In this document: in pieces, positions 34,385-43,666 of the stretch
Layout of the letters: each line of letters starts with the position of its first letter
How positions within the stretch are numbered: position 1 is the first letter of the stretch
Assembly (NCBI GenBank): GCA_020638695.1
Contig: JACKIB010000015.1
Span: 61,961-125,960 of the forward strand
Reading direction: 5' to 3'
From: Planctomycetota bacterium
GTDB lineage: Bacteria; Planctomycetota; UBA1135; UBA2386
Length of the DNA: 64,000 bases
Position numbers and translations under genes: made by a program
Notes under the pieces: generated by a model
The model's database searches: none
Seen by the model: the letters and a program-made list of their open reading frames with translations, nothing else
Told to the model about the DNA's origin: nothing

Positions 34385-35088
34385 GCGAGTACCTCCGTTG
34401 CAGCGGCGGCGCCGTCCTGGTCGTCGTGGATCTGCCGTGCGATGTCGGCGAGCAACACGGCGAGTGGCCGCTGTGCGCCGAGGCTTGCAGCAGCACACTG
34501 GCAAGCGCGCAGGAACGCCGCCCGCGAGAACGGTCCGTGTTGACGCCAGAAGTCCTGGACGTCGCGGGCATCGAGCTCGGTCGCTGGCATCGGCCGGGCA
34601 AGGACTTCGCCAAGCGCCTTGAACACTTCGGGGATGCCGAAGGCCGGCTCGGCATTGCTGCGCGCGGTGCCGCGCCAGGTGTCGAGCAGGCGTTGTAGCC
34701 TGCCGTTGCCACGCGGCCTTGGTGTCGCGTCGGGCAGCGGCTTGATCACGAAGGGCTCGAGCGCGACCTCGCGTCGGTCGGCGGTGATCACGACCGCGGC
34801 TGGACGCAGCGGATCGTAGCGAAACAGTGCCTTGCGGCCGGCGAACGCAATCGGCACGCGGAAGCGGCCGTTGGGCAGCTGCACTTCGCCGGTCTTCCTG
34901 TCGCTGGTTGCGCTGGCCCCGACGAAGAAGGCCCGAGCGAGTTCGGCGTCGGAGATGCGTCGCTCGGACAGCGCGCCGGCGAGGCGGCTCTCTGGCGACA
35001 TGCCGATGCTGCGATGGTGGTGTTTCTGGTAGACGAGTGCGATGGTCGCCTCGAGCAGATCCTGGAGATGCACGAGGTCGTGCACTTC
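34381..35088 (-). pseudogene. Mu-type (TniA-like) transposase, N-terminally truncated
   Basis: About 236 C-terminal codons survive. The end of the rve/DDE domain is recognisable from YQKHHHRSIGMSPESRLA, followed by the small Mu C-terminal beta-barrel (VQLPNGRFRVPIAFAGRKALFRYDP) and a helical tail. The catalytic DDE core is missing: upstream of about 35090 the frame runs antisense through an IS5-family remnant. Confidence 0.75.
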
Positions 35089-35091
35089 TTG

Positions 35092-35445
35092 CGCCCGCAG
35101 CTCGTCGAGCCGGCGCTCCAAGAAGTGATCGAGCTGAGCGCCGTGAATCCCGACGCGTGGCCTCGACGGATCATCGGCGACAAGGCGTACGACAGCGACG
35201 AACTGCGCGACATGCTCCACGCCGTCGGCATCGAGCTGCTCGCGCCGCATCGACGAAACCGGACGCGATCGCGATCGAATGACGGCCGCAAGATGCGGCG
35301 GTATCGCCGAAGATGGAAAGTCGAACGCTTCTTTGCGTGGGCCGGCGCGTTTCGTCGGTTCTTGGTGCGCCATGAGCGATTGCTGGTGACCTACCGCGCG
35401 GTTGTTCACGCGGTCTGCCTCATCATCACGCTGAGGTATTTATGA
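35092..35445 (+). pseudogene. IS5-family transposase, C-terminal remnant
   Basis: The 118 codons include RIIGDKAYDSDELRDML (second Asp region), IELLAPHRRNRTR, MRRYRRRWKVERFFAWAG (the Y-R-E block) and the final LVTYRAVVHAVCLIITLRYL, typical of IS5-group DDE transposases. The N-terminal half is missing at the junction with the TniA-like remnant near 35090. Confidence 0.78.
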
Positions 35446-35634
35446 AACCGCTTCTAGAGTTCGGCATCAGGGTCGGCGAGCGCGGCATGGCTGTGTTGCT
35501 TGATGAGGCGCTGGGTCTGTTCGACTCGTGCACCGACGTGCCGAGTCACAACGTCGCCCAGACCTAGTGCCCCTCGCCAGAATTTCTTTTCGAATAGTCG
35601 ATCCGCGGGAAGATCCGTGTTCGTACCAGCTTGC

Positions 35635-36195
35635 ATGAGCAAGATGGTGCGGATGGGACGTCCCAAGGCGAGGCTCGATCTGAACGAGGTGCAACGCGAT
35701 CGACTGGAAGCGATCGTACGTCGCACCAGTTCAGCGCAGTCGCACGTCATGCGGGCGCGGATCGTGTTGGAGTGCGCCAAGGAACTCGACAACGAGGAGG
35801 TCGCTGAGCTGCTTGGCACGACCGGTCAGACGGTTGGAATGTGGCGACGTCGGTTCCTCGCCGATGGCTTGGAGGGCTTGTTCGACGCGCCGAGGCTCGG
35901 GGCTCCGCGGTCGATCGACGATGAACTCGTCACCGCGACGATCCGCAAGACCCTCGAAGAGAAGCCCAAGAACGCAACGCACTGGAGCAGAGACTCGGTG
36001 GCGAAAGCGATGAGCATTTCGGCGTCGAGCGTTGGGCGAATCTGGCGCGCGTTCGGGCTGAAGCCGCACAGAATGGACTCTTTCTCACTATCGGGGGACC
36101 CGTTCTTCGTCGAGAAGGTCCGAGACGTGGTCGGCCTCTACATGCGCCCACCAGACAACGCCCTCGTGCTCTGCGTCGACAAGAAGTCGCAGATC
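35635..36195 (+). pseudogene. IS630-family transposase, C-terminally truncated
   Basis: Begins MSKMVRMGRPKARLDL, contains a helix-turn-helix (VAELLGTTGQTVGMWRRRFL), GLEGLFDAPRLGAPR and THWSRDSVAKAM, and breaks off at LCVDKKSQIQ, just after the first catalytic Asp of the DDE triad. The following bases belong to an IS66 remnant on the opposite strand. The 189-bp gap upstream shows nothing certain. Confidence 0.8.
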
Positions 36196-36672
36196 CAGAG
36201 CAGGCGTACTTCACGCGGACATGCACGCGCTCGAAGAAGCTCGCGGTTGGTATTCCAGCTCCTCGGTCACGTCCTCACCGATTGGCTGCACCGGCTTCTT
36301 GCAACAAGGGCAGAGGCGCTGATCCTCCGGTAGTTCGATCACCGTGCGCTCCTCGGGGAGGTCGGCATCGATCCGGCCCATTCCGCGCTTGCGCTTCTTG
36401 CGCGTGTGACCGGGGACGTGTTGCTCCTCGTCGTCAGGCGCCTCGTTCACGTGCGGGGGCTGCGGCGGTTCGGACTCCTCTTGCGGGAATGGCAGCTTCG
36501 GGTGGTCGGGGAAGCGCTCTTTACGTCGTCCGAACAGCTGATGCTTCAGGCGTTCGAGCTGGAACGCGAGCTTGTTCTTCTCCTTCTCGGACTGGAACAA
36601 CTTGGTCTTCAGCTCCTCGATGATCGACAGAAGCTGTTCGACCTCGCGCTCCAGTTCCTGTGCGCTCACCAC
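36194..36672 (-). pseudogene. IS66-family TnpC, N-terminal remnant with frameshift
   Basis: The coding part has the leucine-zipper start (LEREVEQLLSIIEELKTKLFQ), QLERLKHQLFGRRKE, and the zinc-finger CPCCKKPVQPIGEDVTEELEYQP. Continuation of the family pattern (ASFFERVHVRVKYAC) lies in another frame, so a 1-base indel near 36247 breaks it. The catalytic domain is gone. It is not closely similar to the complete IS66 at 46.6-48.9 kb. Confidence 0.75.
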
Positions 36673-36831
36673 TCCTGTAGGAAGGCGACCGCAACCAACT
36701 TGCTCGAGCAAGGCGTCGAGCTCGCCGACGTGCAGAACTTCCTCGGGCATGCGGACCCGAGAACCACGAAGCTCTACGACCAGAGGCAGCTCAGTGTCAC
36801 CAGGAACATCGTCGAGAGGATTGGGATCTAA
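36670..36831 (+). pseudogene. Tyrosine recombinase, C-terminal fragment, copy 1
   Basis: HSCRKATATNLLEQGVELAD, then the LGHADPRTTKLYD motif with the active-site Tyr, and a normal stop codon. Only the last 53 codons of a phage-type integrase remain. A nearly identical fragment lies at 52876-53043 on the opposite strand. Confidence 0.8.
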
Positions 36832-36940
36832 TATGCGGCAAGACGTTCCTCTCTCGATCTTCGGACTTCAAAACCATGATGCGCGAGGCATGTCGAGGAG
36901 CCGAACCCCTGCAGCAGGCGCCGCCCCTTCTCTAGATCCA

Positions 36941-37176
36941 TCACGTGCGCGGCCATAGTTCTTTGAAATGCAATCCACTCAGTCTTCGCGCATGCCAGCG
37001 GTCCACAAACCGCTCCGTCAGAAATGTACTCCCGTCGACTCCAAACTCGGGCGTCTTGAAACAACTGCGCCCCTGTATTCTTTCGGGTCTGAATTCGTGA
37101 TCCACCACGCGCAGTATTCTCCCGTCCGGATACCGTTTGATATTCGACCTACTTTCATCTAGCGCATCCACCACAT
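36941..37176 (-). pseudogene. Imm11-type immunity protein, C-terminal part
   Basis: Reads VVDALDESRSNIKRYPDG, PERIQGRSCFKTPEF, FLTERFVDRW and GLHFKELW, the C-terminal hallmark of the imm11 family. It continues the protein whose N-terminal part lies at 40422-40748. The two are separated by an ISKra4-type element with an 8-bp duplication CACCACAT (37169-37176 and 40422-40429). Confidence 0.75.
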
Positions 37177-37360
37177 GGGTGTGGATCAGCTATTGAGCGT
37201 GGAAGTCTCGACCGCCCCCAGGCCCCAGGAGTGGGGCGCTGGCGCGATTCTCCGCAAGATATTGTAGAGAAAGAGCTTGTACAAGCAGGCGCCCCTCCCT
37301 ATCGGATGCAGGATGCGAATCGCGCGTCCTGGGAGGGGCGCCGCACGACGGTACATCGCC

Positions 37361-37610
37361 GTGCAGGTGCCAGTTGAACACAAGGATCTCGCCGAGTCGA
37401 TCCAGGACCTGGTCGACGCGACGGTGAAGGCGGCGTCCGGGAACGCCGGCGGTGGCGCCGTCGACTACGCGGCAACCGAGGCGCTGATCGCCGAACAGAC
37501 CGCTGCGATCGAGCGCGCGGCGCACAAAGAAGTCCTCCGATCGCTCGATGTCGACGCGTCGCGGATTCGGGTCCGCGGCGAGCAATTCGCCAAGATCGGT
37601 CGTGCACAGG
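37361..37610 (+). pseudogene. ISKra4-type transposase, N-terminal part
   Basis: The 83 codons before the IS4 insertion (VQVPVEHKDLAESIQDLVDA through FAKIGRAQ) join in frame with the C-terminal part at 39237 once the insertion and one duplication copy are removed. GTG at 37361 is the likeliest start; in-frame alternatives lie at 37277 and 37313. Confidence 0.7.
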
Positions 37611-39226
37611 CAATGCCGTTAGCGTCCCCTTCGTCCCGTAGGGGTCCACTTTGAGCGTGGCTTGTTCGAGACGCGCGCGGGCGGAACGGTGAGGACGGCG
37701 CTTGTCGCGTGATCTGGCGATTCTGTGGAGTAGGAGTTGGACAACGTGAGCTGCCGAATCTGAGTCGGCTCGGAACAGACGAACGAGGTGTTGGCCGAAA
37801 CACAGGACCGCGCCCTTCTGCGAGATCTCGTGCAGCGGGAATCGTGAACCTCAGCCGCAGCGGCCATGAGGTAGCGCGAGATTCCCAGAAAGAGCATCGT
37901 GGCGCAGATTTCCTGGCGCACACCTTGTGCCTTGTGCGAGTGGAACTGCCTCGGGTCCAGGTAGTCAGACTTGAGAGTCTTGTAGAGTTCCTCCGACTCC
38001 CAACGGAGCTTGTAGAGTTGGGTGAGGCATCCAAGACCACTCCCCGCGAGCAAGCGACGTGAGGAACACGGCTGGGCCGTCCGGTCCCTGAGTCCTGATA
38101 GCTCGCAGCTTGACCCTCTGAGCCTGGCAACTCGCTTTCCCGGGCAGGTCCAGTAGACGACTGCGTCGTTCGCTTCGGTGGCAAGAAACTCCGCGATCGC
38201 GGGGAACGTCGAACTCACCGGCGTCCGAACCAGGAAGTCGACCCGCGCGTCGAGGAGGGCTCGGATCATCTCGCATCCGATGGGTAGCCACGATCGAGCA
38301 CGAGGATGTCGCCGGGGCTGAGGAACTGAAGATGCTCCTCGAGCAGAATCGACCGCTCGCACGAAGCGTGTCCCCGGACGGCGACGTCGACGGGTGTGCG
38401 ACTACAGACGTTGACCAGCGCGCTCATGAGCACCTGCGGCACATAGGCACCGGAAGGGCGACCGAACTCGCGATCCAGCTCAGGACTCCGCTTGACGTTG
38501 ATCTTGCATCCGTCGACTGCGCACACCTGCCGACCACGGAACGAGGACGCGTCCGGGAAGTCATCCAACATCTTCTGCCAGACGGCATGCACCAGCGAGC
38601 GCAGAAACTCGGGAGCGACCTTCTCCCGTGCCGTGCAGAACGAGGCGTCGGTCACTGGCTTCGTCGAGGGAAGATCGATCTCGAAGTCCGTGGCCTGATC
38701 CCAAAAAGTGTTCAGGAGATGCCGGTAGCCGCGACGGTTGCCGTCGCCTGCCATGAACAGCAGGATCGCGATCAGAAGTTCTGGGCTGAGTGCACCGCAG
38801 CGACTGAAATCGCGATCGCCAACGCGGACATCCTCGATGTCTAGCTCGCGGAGCAAGCCAGAGAGAAACTTGTGTGCACGAGGAATCGTGATTCCGTCAG
38901 ACCGAATTTGAGCTAGCTTCTTGTGTGCCAGCCATGGTGAGAACCGCCTCTTTTCAGAACAAAAATGCGCGAGTGACCGCGCATTGATTGACCGACCCAG
39001 ATCATACAGCTTGCGACACCGCGCACTCCAGCAGACACCTGCTTGTTTGCACAACCGAGAATCGATTGCTGGCAACCTTGACCTTGTTTGGCAGTACTCG
39101 ACAGACCGTCAGGTCGCGTTGTTCGCCACGACTCGCGCGACGCTCGAGGAACCGCGCTCGGGGGACGCTCTCGCGCGAGATTCTCACAGCGCCGATCAGG
39201 TGCAGACTGGGAGGCTAACGGCATTG
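37611..39226 (-). mobile_element. IS4-family element, copy A (decayed)
   Basis: 1616 bp bounded by inverted ends CAATGCCGTTAGC[G/C]TCCC, with the perfect 10-bp duplication CGTGCACAGG at 37601-37610 and 39227-39236. Compared with copies C and D it has several small indels, so its transposase reading frame is broken. Confidence 0.9.
37619..39187 (-). pseudogene. IS4-family transposase of copy A, frameshifted
   Basis: The frame is intact from the N-terminus to LDRGYPS, just after the second catalytic Asp, then shifts through a 2-base gain (near 38274). Further shifts occur near 38144, 38029, 37836 and 37678, plus one near 39027 at the N-terminal side. The Y-R-E-K block survives only in fragments, so this copy cannot encode active enzyme. 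Confidence 0.85.
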
Positions 39227-39236
39227 CGTGCACAGG

Positions 39237-40393
39237 GGACATACCACACCCTGGCCGGCGACACGGTTGTCGAGCGGGCGATCTACCGGCAGGTCGGAGT
39301 GCGCAACGGTCCGATCCTCGATCCGATCGGGATGCGTACCGGTGCCTACGGGCGCGGCTGGCTTCCCCTGACCGCCCAGTGCATCGCGAACGATGTCCAG
39401 CGCGGTCCGTCGCGCGAAGCAGAGGACGCTGCCAGGCAGACGAGCCGTCTGCCGCACTCGCGCGCGAGCTTCGAGCGCGTCGCCCATTTGGTAGGCGAGC
39501 ACCGGCTGCGCGAGCACGCAGACATCGAGGACCAACTTGCCTGGGAGTTCGACCTGCCAGCCGAGGCTGTTGCCATAAGCGTGGCCCTGGACCGCGTGTC
39601 CGTGCCGATGGAAGAGGCGGCGAAGAGATCGGCTGGCCGACCGCGCAAGGGCGCGCTGACGCGGCCCGTGGAGCGGAACTTCCGCATGGCCTACTGCGCG
39701 ACGATCACGATGCATGACGCTGCAGGCGAGAGTCTCCACACGCTCCGATACGGCTGTATGCCCGCGAGCGATCACGAACTGTGGTTTGCGCAGATCGCGA
39801 ACGAGGCCCACCGCCTCGTCGAGCAGCGCCCCGGCATCAGGATCAAACTTCTGTCCGACGGAGCCCCGGAGATGTGCAACCTGCTCCAGACCAACTTCCC
39901 AGCCACAGTGTTCAGCACAGTTGAGCAGGGCATCGACTTCTGGCACGTGATCGAGAAGCTCGCCCCGGCCGCCGAGATGCTCTTCGGCAAGGATCACTGC
40001 AGCGACGAACTGCGGCGCTGGCGCAAAAGGCTCCGGTGCGCCAACGCAGCCGCCGAGGAGATCCTCACTGAGCTGCGCGACTCCGGGATGCAGAACCGAT
40101 ACCGCGACTCCAAGCGACCCGTCCACGAAGCCATCACCTACTTCGAGAACCATCTCGACCGCATGCGCTTCGCGCGGTCCTTGCGTCTCGGTCTCCCGAT
40201 CGGTAGCGGCAACGTCGAGGCTACTTGCAAGACACTGGTCGGCGTCCGCATGAAACGCGCTGGCTCGCGGTGGAAGACCTGCACCGGCGAACATGTCCTC
40301 CGCCTCCGCGCCCTCGCGCTCAGCGATCGCTGGGAACCCGCGATGCTCAAGCTCCACGCAACTCGTCGGACTGCGGTCAGGGTCGCCGCATGA
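39237..40393 (+). pseudogene. ISKra4-type transposase, C-terminal part
   Basis: About 385 codons. Family landmarks are VALDRVSVPMEE (first Asp), LSDGAPEM, GIDFWHVIEKL (second Asp), and the C-terminal GLPIGSGNVEATCKTLVG plus KRAGSRWK..GEHVLRLRALALSDRW. It joins in frame with 37361-37610; the split gene would encode about 470 residues. Confidence 0.8.
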
Positions 40394-40421
40394 TCAGCTG
40401 CTCAATAGCAGATCCACACCC

Positions 40422-40748
40422 CACCACATCCGGTCTTAATACGTACAGAACTTCCCGGTTCACTGTATTCACCGTGAGCAGCGCACCACTATGCCCAATA
40501 ACGTCTTTCAACTCCGCCGCCGCACGCTCTCGAAGAAACAGCCAACTATCCGCATACCATGGCGCGTCCGAATGCGGGAGCCGCACGCCCTCGTATACCG
40601 AAACGATTCTCATTCTTGTCGGCATGACCCACTCTTTTCCCGGATGGTATTCCTGCAAACTGTCGTCCACGTCTGTGAATGATTCCCCGTCCTCTGGGAT
40701 GCACGTCTCGCAGTCCACAAAATCCGGAAAAGCCTTGTAGACGCGCAT
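40422..40748 (-). pseudogene. Imm11-type immunity protein, N-terminal part
   Basis: Codes for MRVYKAFPDFVDCETC through LYVLRPDVV, then runs into the ISKra4 end. Joined to 36941-37176 it makes a protein of about 185 residues with the imm11 layout (LRERAAAELKDVI central helix, then DALDESRS and KRYPDGRI). Imm11 proteins protect against secreted polymorphic toxins. The cognate toxin is not present. Confidence 0.75.
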
Positions 40749-40752
40749 ACGG

Positions 40753-40930
40753 TTACCACTTGCTCCAGTCGAGCAGACCCCCCCGGAGGGGAAATATCCA
40801 GAAAGTGGCCGTTATCTCCAGAACGCAGTCCCAGGCCGAGAACTCTAGCGGCTCGGATGTACGGGCCATCAGCCTTGCGCTCGAACCACCATGCAAAACA
40901 ACCGTCCGGCACATACTTAACATCCACGTG
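40753..40930 (-). pseudogene. Truncated gene upstream of imm11, with homopolymer frameshift
   Basis: A frame reading KYVPDGCFAWWFERKADG and SGDNGHFLDISPPGG passes through a run of seven G on the minus strand. In the shifted frame it ends naturally as LLDWSKW-stop, 4 bases before the imm11 ATG. The N-terminus is missing at the ISL3 boundary. It may be the end of a toxin or of another immunity gene; the family is not recognised. Confidence 0.45.
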
Positions 40931-40954
40931 GTAGCATGGAGGAACTTGGGCGCT

Positions 40955-42200
40955 TCAGGAATCTGTGTGGGTAGCTGTGGCCGGGTAGAGGTCCAGGCCA
41001 CCGAGGTGGAACAGGATCGCGTTGCTGAAGCGATCGCGGTTCCGGAAGCCGCAGGCCATCTTCTTGACCCGTTGGATCTTGGCGTTGATGGACTCGGAGG
41101 TGGCATTGGAGACTCCCAGCCGGACCGCGTTGACGATGCCCCACAGATGCTCGCGGATCGTGCGAGCGGCGGCCTTCATCGGTCCGATCCGCGATCGCAT
41201 GGCCCAACTGATCCACTTCTTCCACGCCCTCTCGGCCCAGCCACGCTTGAGGTAGCTCCAGAGCTTCGCAGCGGCCTCCTTGAGCGCCCAGGCGCGTGCC
41301 GTCTTGAGGCCCATGCGCCGCAGGATGTCGACTACTCCCTCCTCGGTCGAACAGAGGGTATCGCCACGACGGAGCAACAGATGCTTCGTGCGCGTCAGAC
41401 TCTGGTCTCCGACGGCGAGCAGTTCGCGATGCTCTTCTCGTCGCACCTTGTCCATCGCGTCGCCGATGATCTTGGCGACGTGGAAACGGTAGAAGCAGAT
41501 CTTCGCGTCCGCGTTCGGGACGTTCGCTCTTGTCGAGGCTATGTAGCTCTTCGACATGTCCATCGCCACGATATCGAGAGCGTCCAGTCGCTTCGGCGTC
41601 TGCTCCTCGTAGAAGCCGTCGAGGGAGCCCTTCCTGCGATGATCGGCGACGTAGAGAACCTTGGAGCCCATCAGGTCCGTGACCACGGTGACGTACTCGT
41701 GCCGCTTCTGGAACGAGGTCTCGTCGACACCGATCGCGTACAGCTCGCGAGGCTTCCGTCGGGCCAGGCCACGCTTGACGGCGCGCTTCATGAGGCCGTC
41801 GACCTCGTCCCAGGTGAGTCCAATGCGACGAGCCACAGCGGTAGTCGTTGCCTCCTTCAGCCAATCGATCACGAGGCACTCGAACAGCGCGGTGAACCCC
41901 GATCCGGCTTCTCCCCAGGGAACCTGGATCTGTCGCACTCCGTGCTCGGCGCAGTTGATTCGCGGGACCTTGGCGACAAGCACCGTCTTGAACTGGCACG
42001 TGTCGAGATGCCGCCACCGACGCTCCCGAGGTGTCGTACCCCGGGCAGCTCTTGCCGCACTCCGGGCACACGGACGCCGATTGATCGGAAGCCTCGACCC
42101 GGACAGCAACGATCTCCGCTTTCGGGTCCACTTCGACGTCGGTCACCTTCCATGGGGCCGTCAGGCCGAGAATCGTTGCGTAGAGGTCTCGATCGCGCAT
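40955..42200 (-). pseudogene. ISL3-family transposase with single-base frameshift
   Basis: The N-terminal part (MRDRDLYATILGLTAPWKV, zinc-finger CPECGKSCPGYDT) is in one frame. The rest (RRWRHLDTCQFKTVLVAKVP, AIGVDETSFQKRHEYVTVV, DMSKSYI, FHVAKIIGDAMDKVRR, GVSNATSESINAKIQRVKKM) is in another. One extra base near 42029 in GACACCTCGGGAG accounts for the break. The catalytic DDE residues of ISL3 are all present. Confidence 0.85.
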
Positions 42201-42236
42201 CGCCGGACTCTACCCAGGCCCCTCTCCACAGCGCTG
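40966..42236 (-). mobile_element. ISL3-family insertion sequence
   Basis: Imperfect inverted ends can be aligned (GGGTAGCTGTGG then GGGTAGAGGTCC on the left; the complement of GGACTCTACCCAGG then CCACAGCGCTGCC on the right). The exact boundaries are uncertain by several bases and I could not identify a clean target duplication. It sits between the truncated gene at 40753 and the hairpin repeat at 42241. Confidence 0.6.
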
Positions 42237-42240
42237 CCTG

Positions 42241-42320
42241 CTCACCCGCAGCTCCGTCACCTTCGGTGTCGGTCGCGCCCACCGAGGACCGACATCGAAG
42301 GGGATGGAGCTACGGGTGAG
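42241..42320. repeat. Long hairpin repeat
   Basis: Arms 42241-42274 and 42287-42320 pair over 34 bases with four mismatches around a 12-base loop. The right arm leads into the ~90-bp dispersed repeat also found at 32250. In shape (33-34-bp arms, short loop) it resembles the RAYT-flanking hairpins, though its sequence differs. Confidence 0.7.
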
Positions 42321-42384
42321 CACCCGTCAGCTCTTGATCCCGAGGTCGAGGGAGATCTCGGCTACCCACACGAATTCCTGAAGA
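42294..42384 (+). repeat. Dispersed ~90-bp repeat, copy 2
   Basis: Matches 32250-32340 at all but about six positions, including GAGCACCCGTCAGCTCTTGA and CTCGGCTACCCACACGAA. It is shared by two junctions of the island and is probably the relic of a mobile element end. Confidence 0.75.
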
Positions 42385-42527
42385 CCCTCGAGGAGACTCA
42401 GGTGTTGGAAAGCCGCTCGCGGGATGCTGTGGACGTAACTCGCGGGCAGACCACCAGGAATGAGCAGCGCGGGACGCGCGACGTGGTGATGCCGAGCGAG
42501 TTTCTGGGGATTGCGCCGACCAGAAGG

Positions 42528-42790
42528 GCGCCAGTCCAGAGTTGGTGCTGCGACATGTCGATGGCTTGGTCGTCGAGGCGCGAGGTCGCATCGCCGACCG
42601 CCTCGTGGAGCGACTGCTGTCCGAGCGTACGACGTGCTGAGCGGCGGAGCCGGAGGGCAGTTCGAGGACCAAATCCGCGGCGCGATCGTCAAAGCCCCAC
42701 AGGGAGAGGATCGCGGCCCGCAGCCAGGAGTGCGTCCACCAGACCTACCACGCCGGAGTCTCGCATCCGGGAGCTGACAGGATTCCCGCC
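42528..42790 (+). pseudogene. IS66 remnants (tnpA tail and tnpC tail)
   Basis: The first ~110 bases (to CGTACGACGTGCTGAGC at 42640) are almost identical to the end of the IS66 tnpA gene at 48569-48680, in the opposite orientation. Further right, ACGCCGGAGTCTCGCATCCG translates as TPESRIRELT, matching the TPQSRIRELT near the end of tnpC. The element's middle is deleted. Confidence 0.65.
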
Positions 42791-42955
42791 GTCTCGCGAT
42801 TGGGATAGGGAGGTCTCCTGATTGTCGAGTCATCGAATCCGCGTACGAAGAAGGGACCTCGGCGCGCGCTTCTCTGGCGTGGGCTTGAAACTTGAAACAG
42901 CCCAGCGTTGGGTGCACTTGTGTTTGTGTGGTGAACGAATACCAAACTCAGAGAC

Positions 42956-43666
42956 ATGTCCGAGAACCCTGAGGAGTCCGGAGACCCCGAAGCAAGGCCA
43001 CGCCAAACCGAATGGCGTGCGAGAAGGCGAGCCGAGAAGGAGCTGTGCGAAACTCGCGGAGTGACCTCCTCGCAAGCGACCACGGCCGGTCAACCAGGAC
43101 AGATGCGCGGAGGCTTGATGCGGGGTGCGCGGACTTGGCAGAGCGATTTGGAGCAAGTGATTGCGCGCGTACGCATGATGGCAAGCTGGATGTGTGCGGA
43201 AGGGCTCGACCCTGATGATCACGCTCAGGAAGCGCTCGTACGGCTTGCCGCGAAGCTTATTAAAGGCAAGCATGCGTCCAGCTTGTTAGGTCTCGCACGA
43301 GAAGTCCTAAGAGATGTAAGGGCGGAGTTCCTCCAGGCACGCAAGCGAGAACAGCACTTGCGTGTCGATTACTCGATCGTTGCACGAACGATAGCTGCGG
43401 AAGTGGTGGGGTTTCTAGGTGATACCAGGTTGACAAGAGAAGCCAGTCAGGTAACTAGAGTCGTGGCAAGACCTCGACAAGGCTGCCTAGTACAAGACAT
43501 GATCCTGAAGCAGTTCTTCGAGCGAGGAACAATCGATTACGACGAAGTCAGTTCAGAGCATGGAGTTAGCCGGAATCGGGTGATCAAGGCTGGAGCTCGT
43601 CTTGCCAGTCGCATCAGAAAAACCTGGACAAAACCCAAGCAAAACCCGTCTTCTCCAACGGCTTAA
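42956..43666 (+). CDS. ECF sigma-factor-like protein
   Basis: A 236-residue protein from a lower-GC stretch. The central region (VIARVRMMASWMCAEG, DPDDHAQEALVRLA) resembles sigma-70 region 2 with the D-D..QEALVRL pattern. The C-terminus (IDYDEVSSEHGVSRNRVIKA) looks like a region-4 helix-turn-helix. The N-terminal 60 residues are charged and unfamiliar. It heads a rightward cluster of three further small genes and may be their regulator. The similarity is visible but weak. Confidence 0.6.
   Translation: MSENPEESGDPEARPRQTEWRARRRAEKELCETRGVTSSQATTAGQPGQMRGGLMRGARTWQSDLEQVIARVRMMASWMCAEGLDPDDHAQEALVRLAAKLIKGKHASSLLGLAREVLRDVRAEFLQARKREQHLRVDYSIVARTIAAEVVGFLGDTRLTREASQVTRVVARPRQGCLVQDMILKQFFERGTIDYDEVSSEHGVSRNRVIKAGARLASRIRKTWTKPKQNPSSPTA

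Larger units (their letters stand above)
37177..40421 (+). mobile_element. ISKra4-type insertion element, interrupted by IS4-family copy A
   Basis: Terminal inverted repeats of 22 bp (outer bases GGGTGTGGATC) match with one mismatch at 37177-37198 and 40400-40421. They are flanked by the perfect 8-bp target duplication CACCACAT. Without the nested IS4-family copy and its 10-bp duplication, the element is about 1.62 kb. Just inside the left end a hairpin (GGCGCCCCTCCC at 37288-37299, GGGAGGGGCGCC at 37331-37342) covers the start of the transposase gene, a common way to limit readthrough expression. Confidence 0.82.

Noticed and set aside
42327..42917. 196-residue minus-strand frame
   Set aside because: It runs across the dispersed repeat and antisense through IS66 remnants, and its composition is typical of a non-coding frame.
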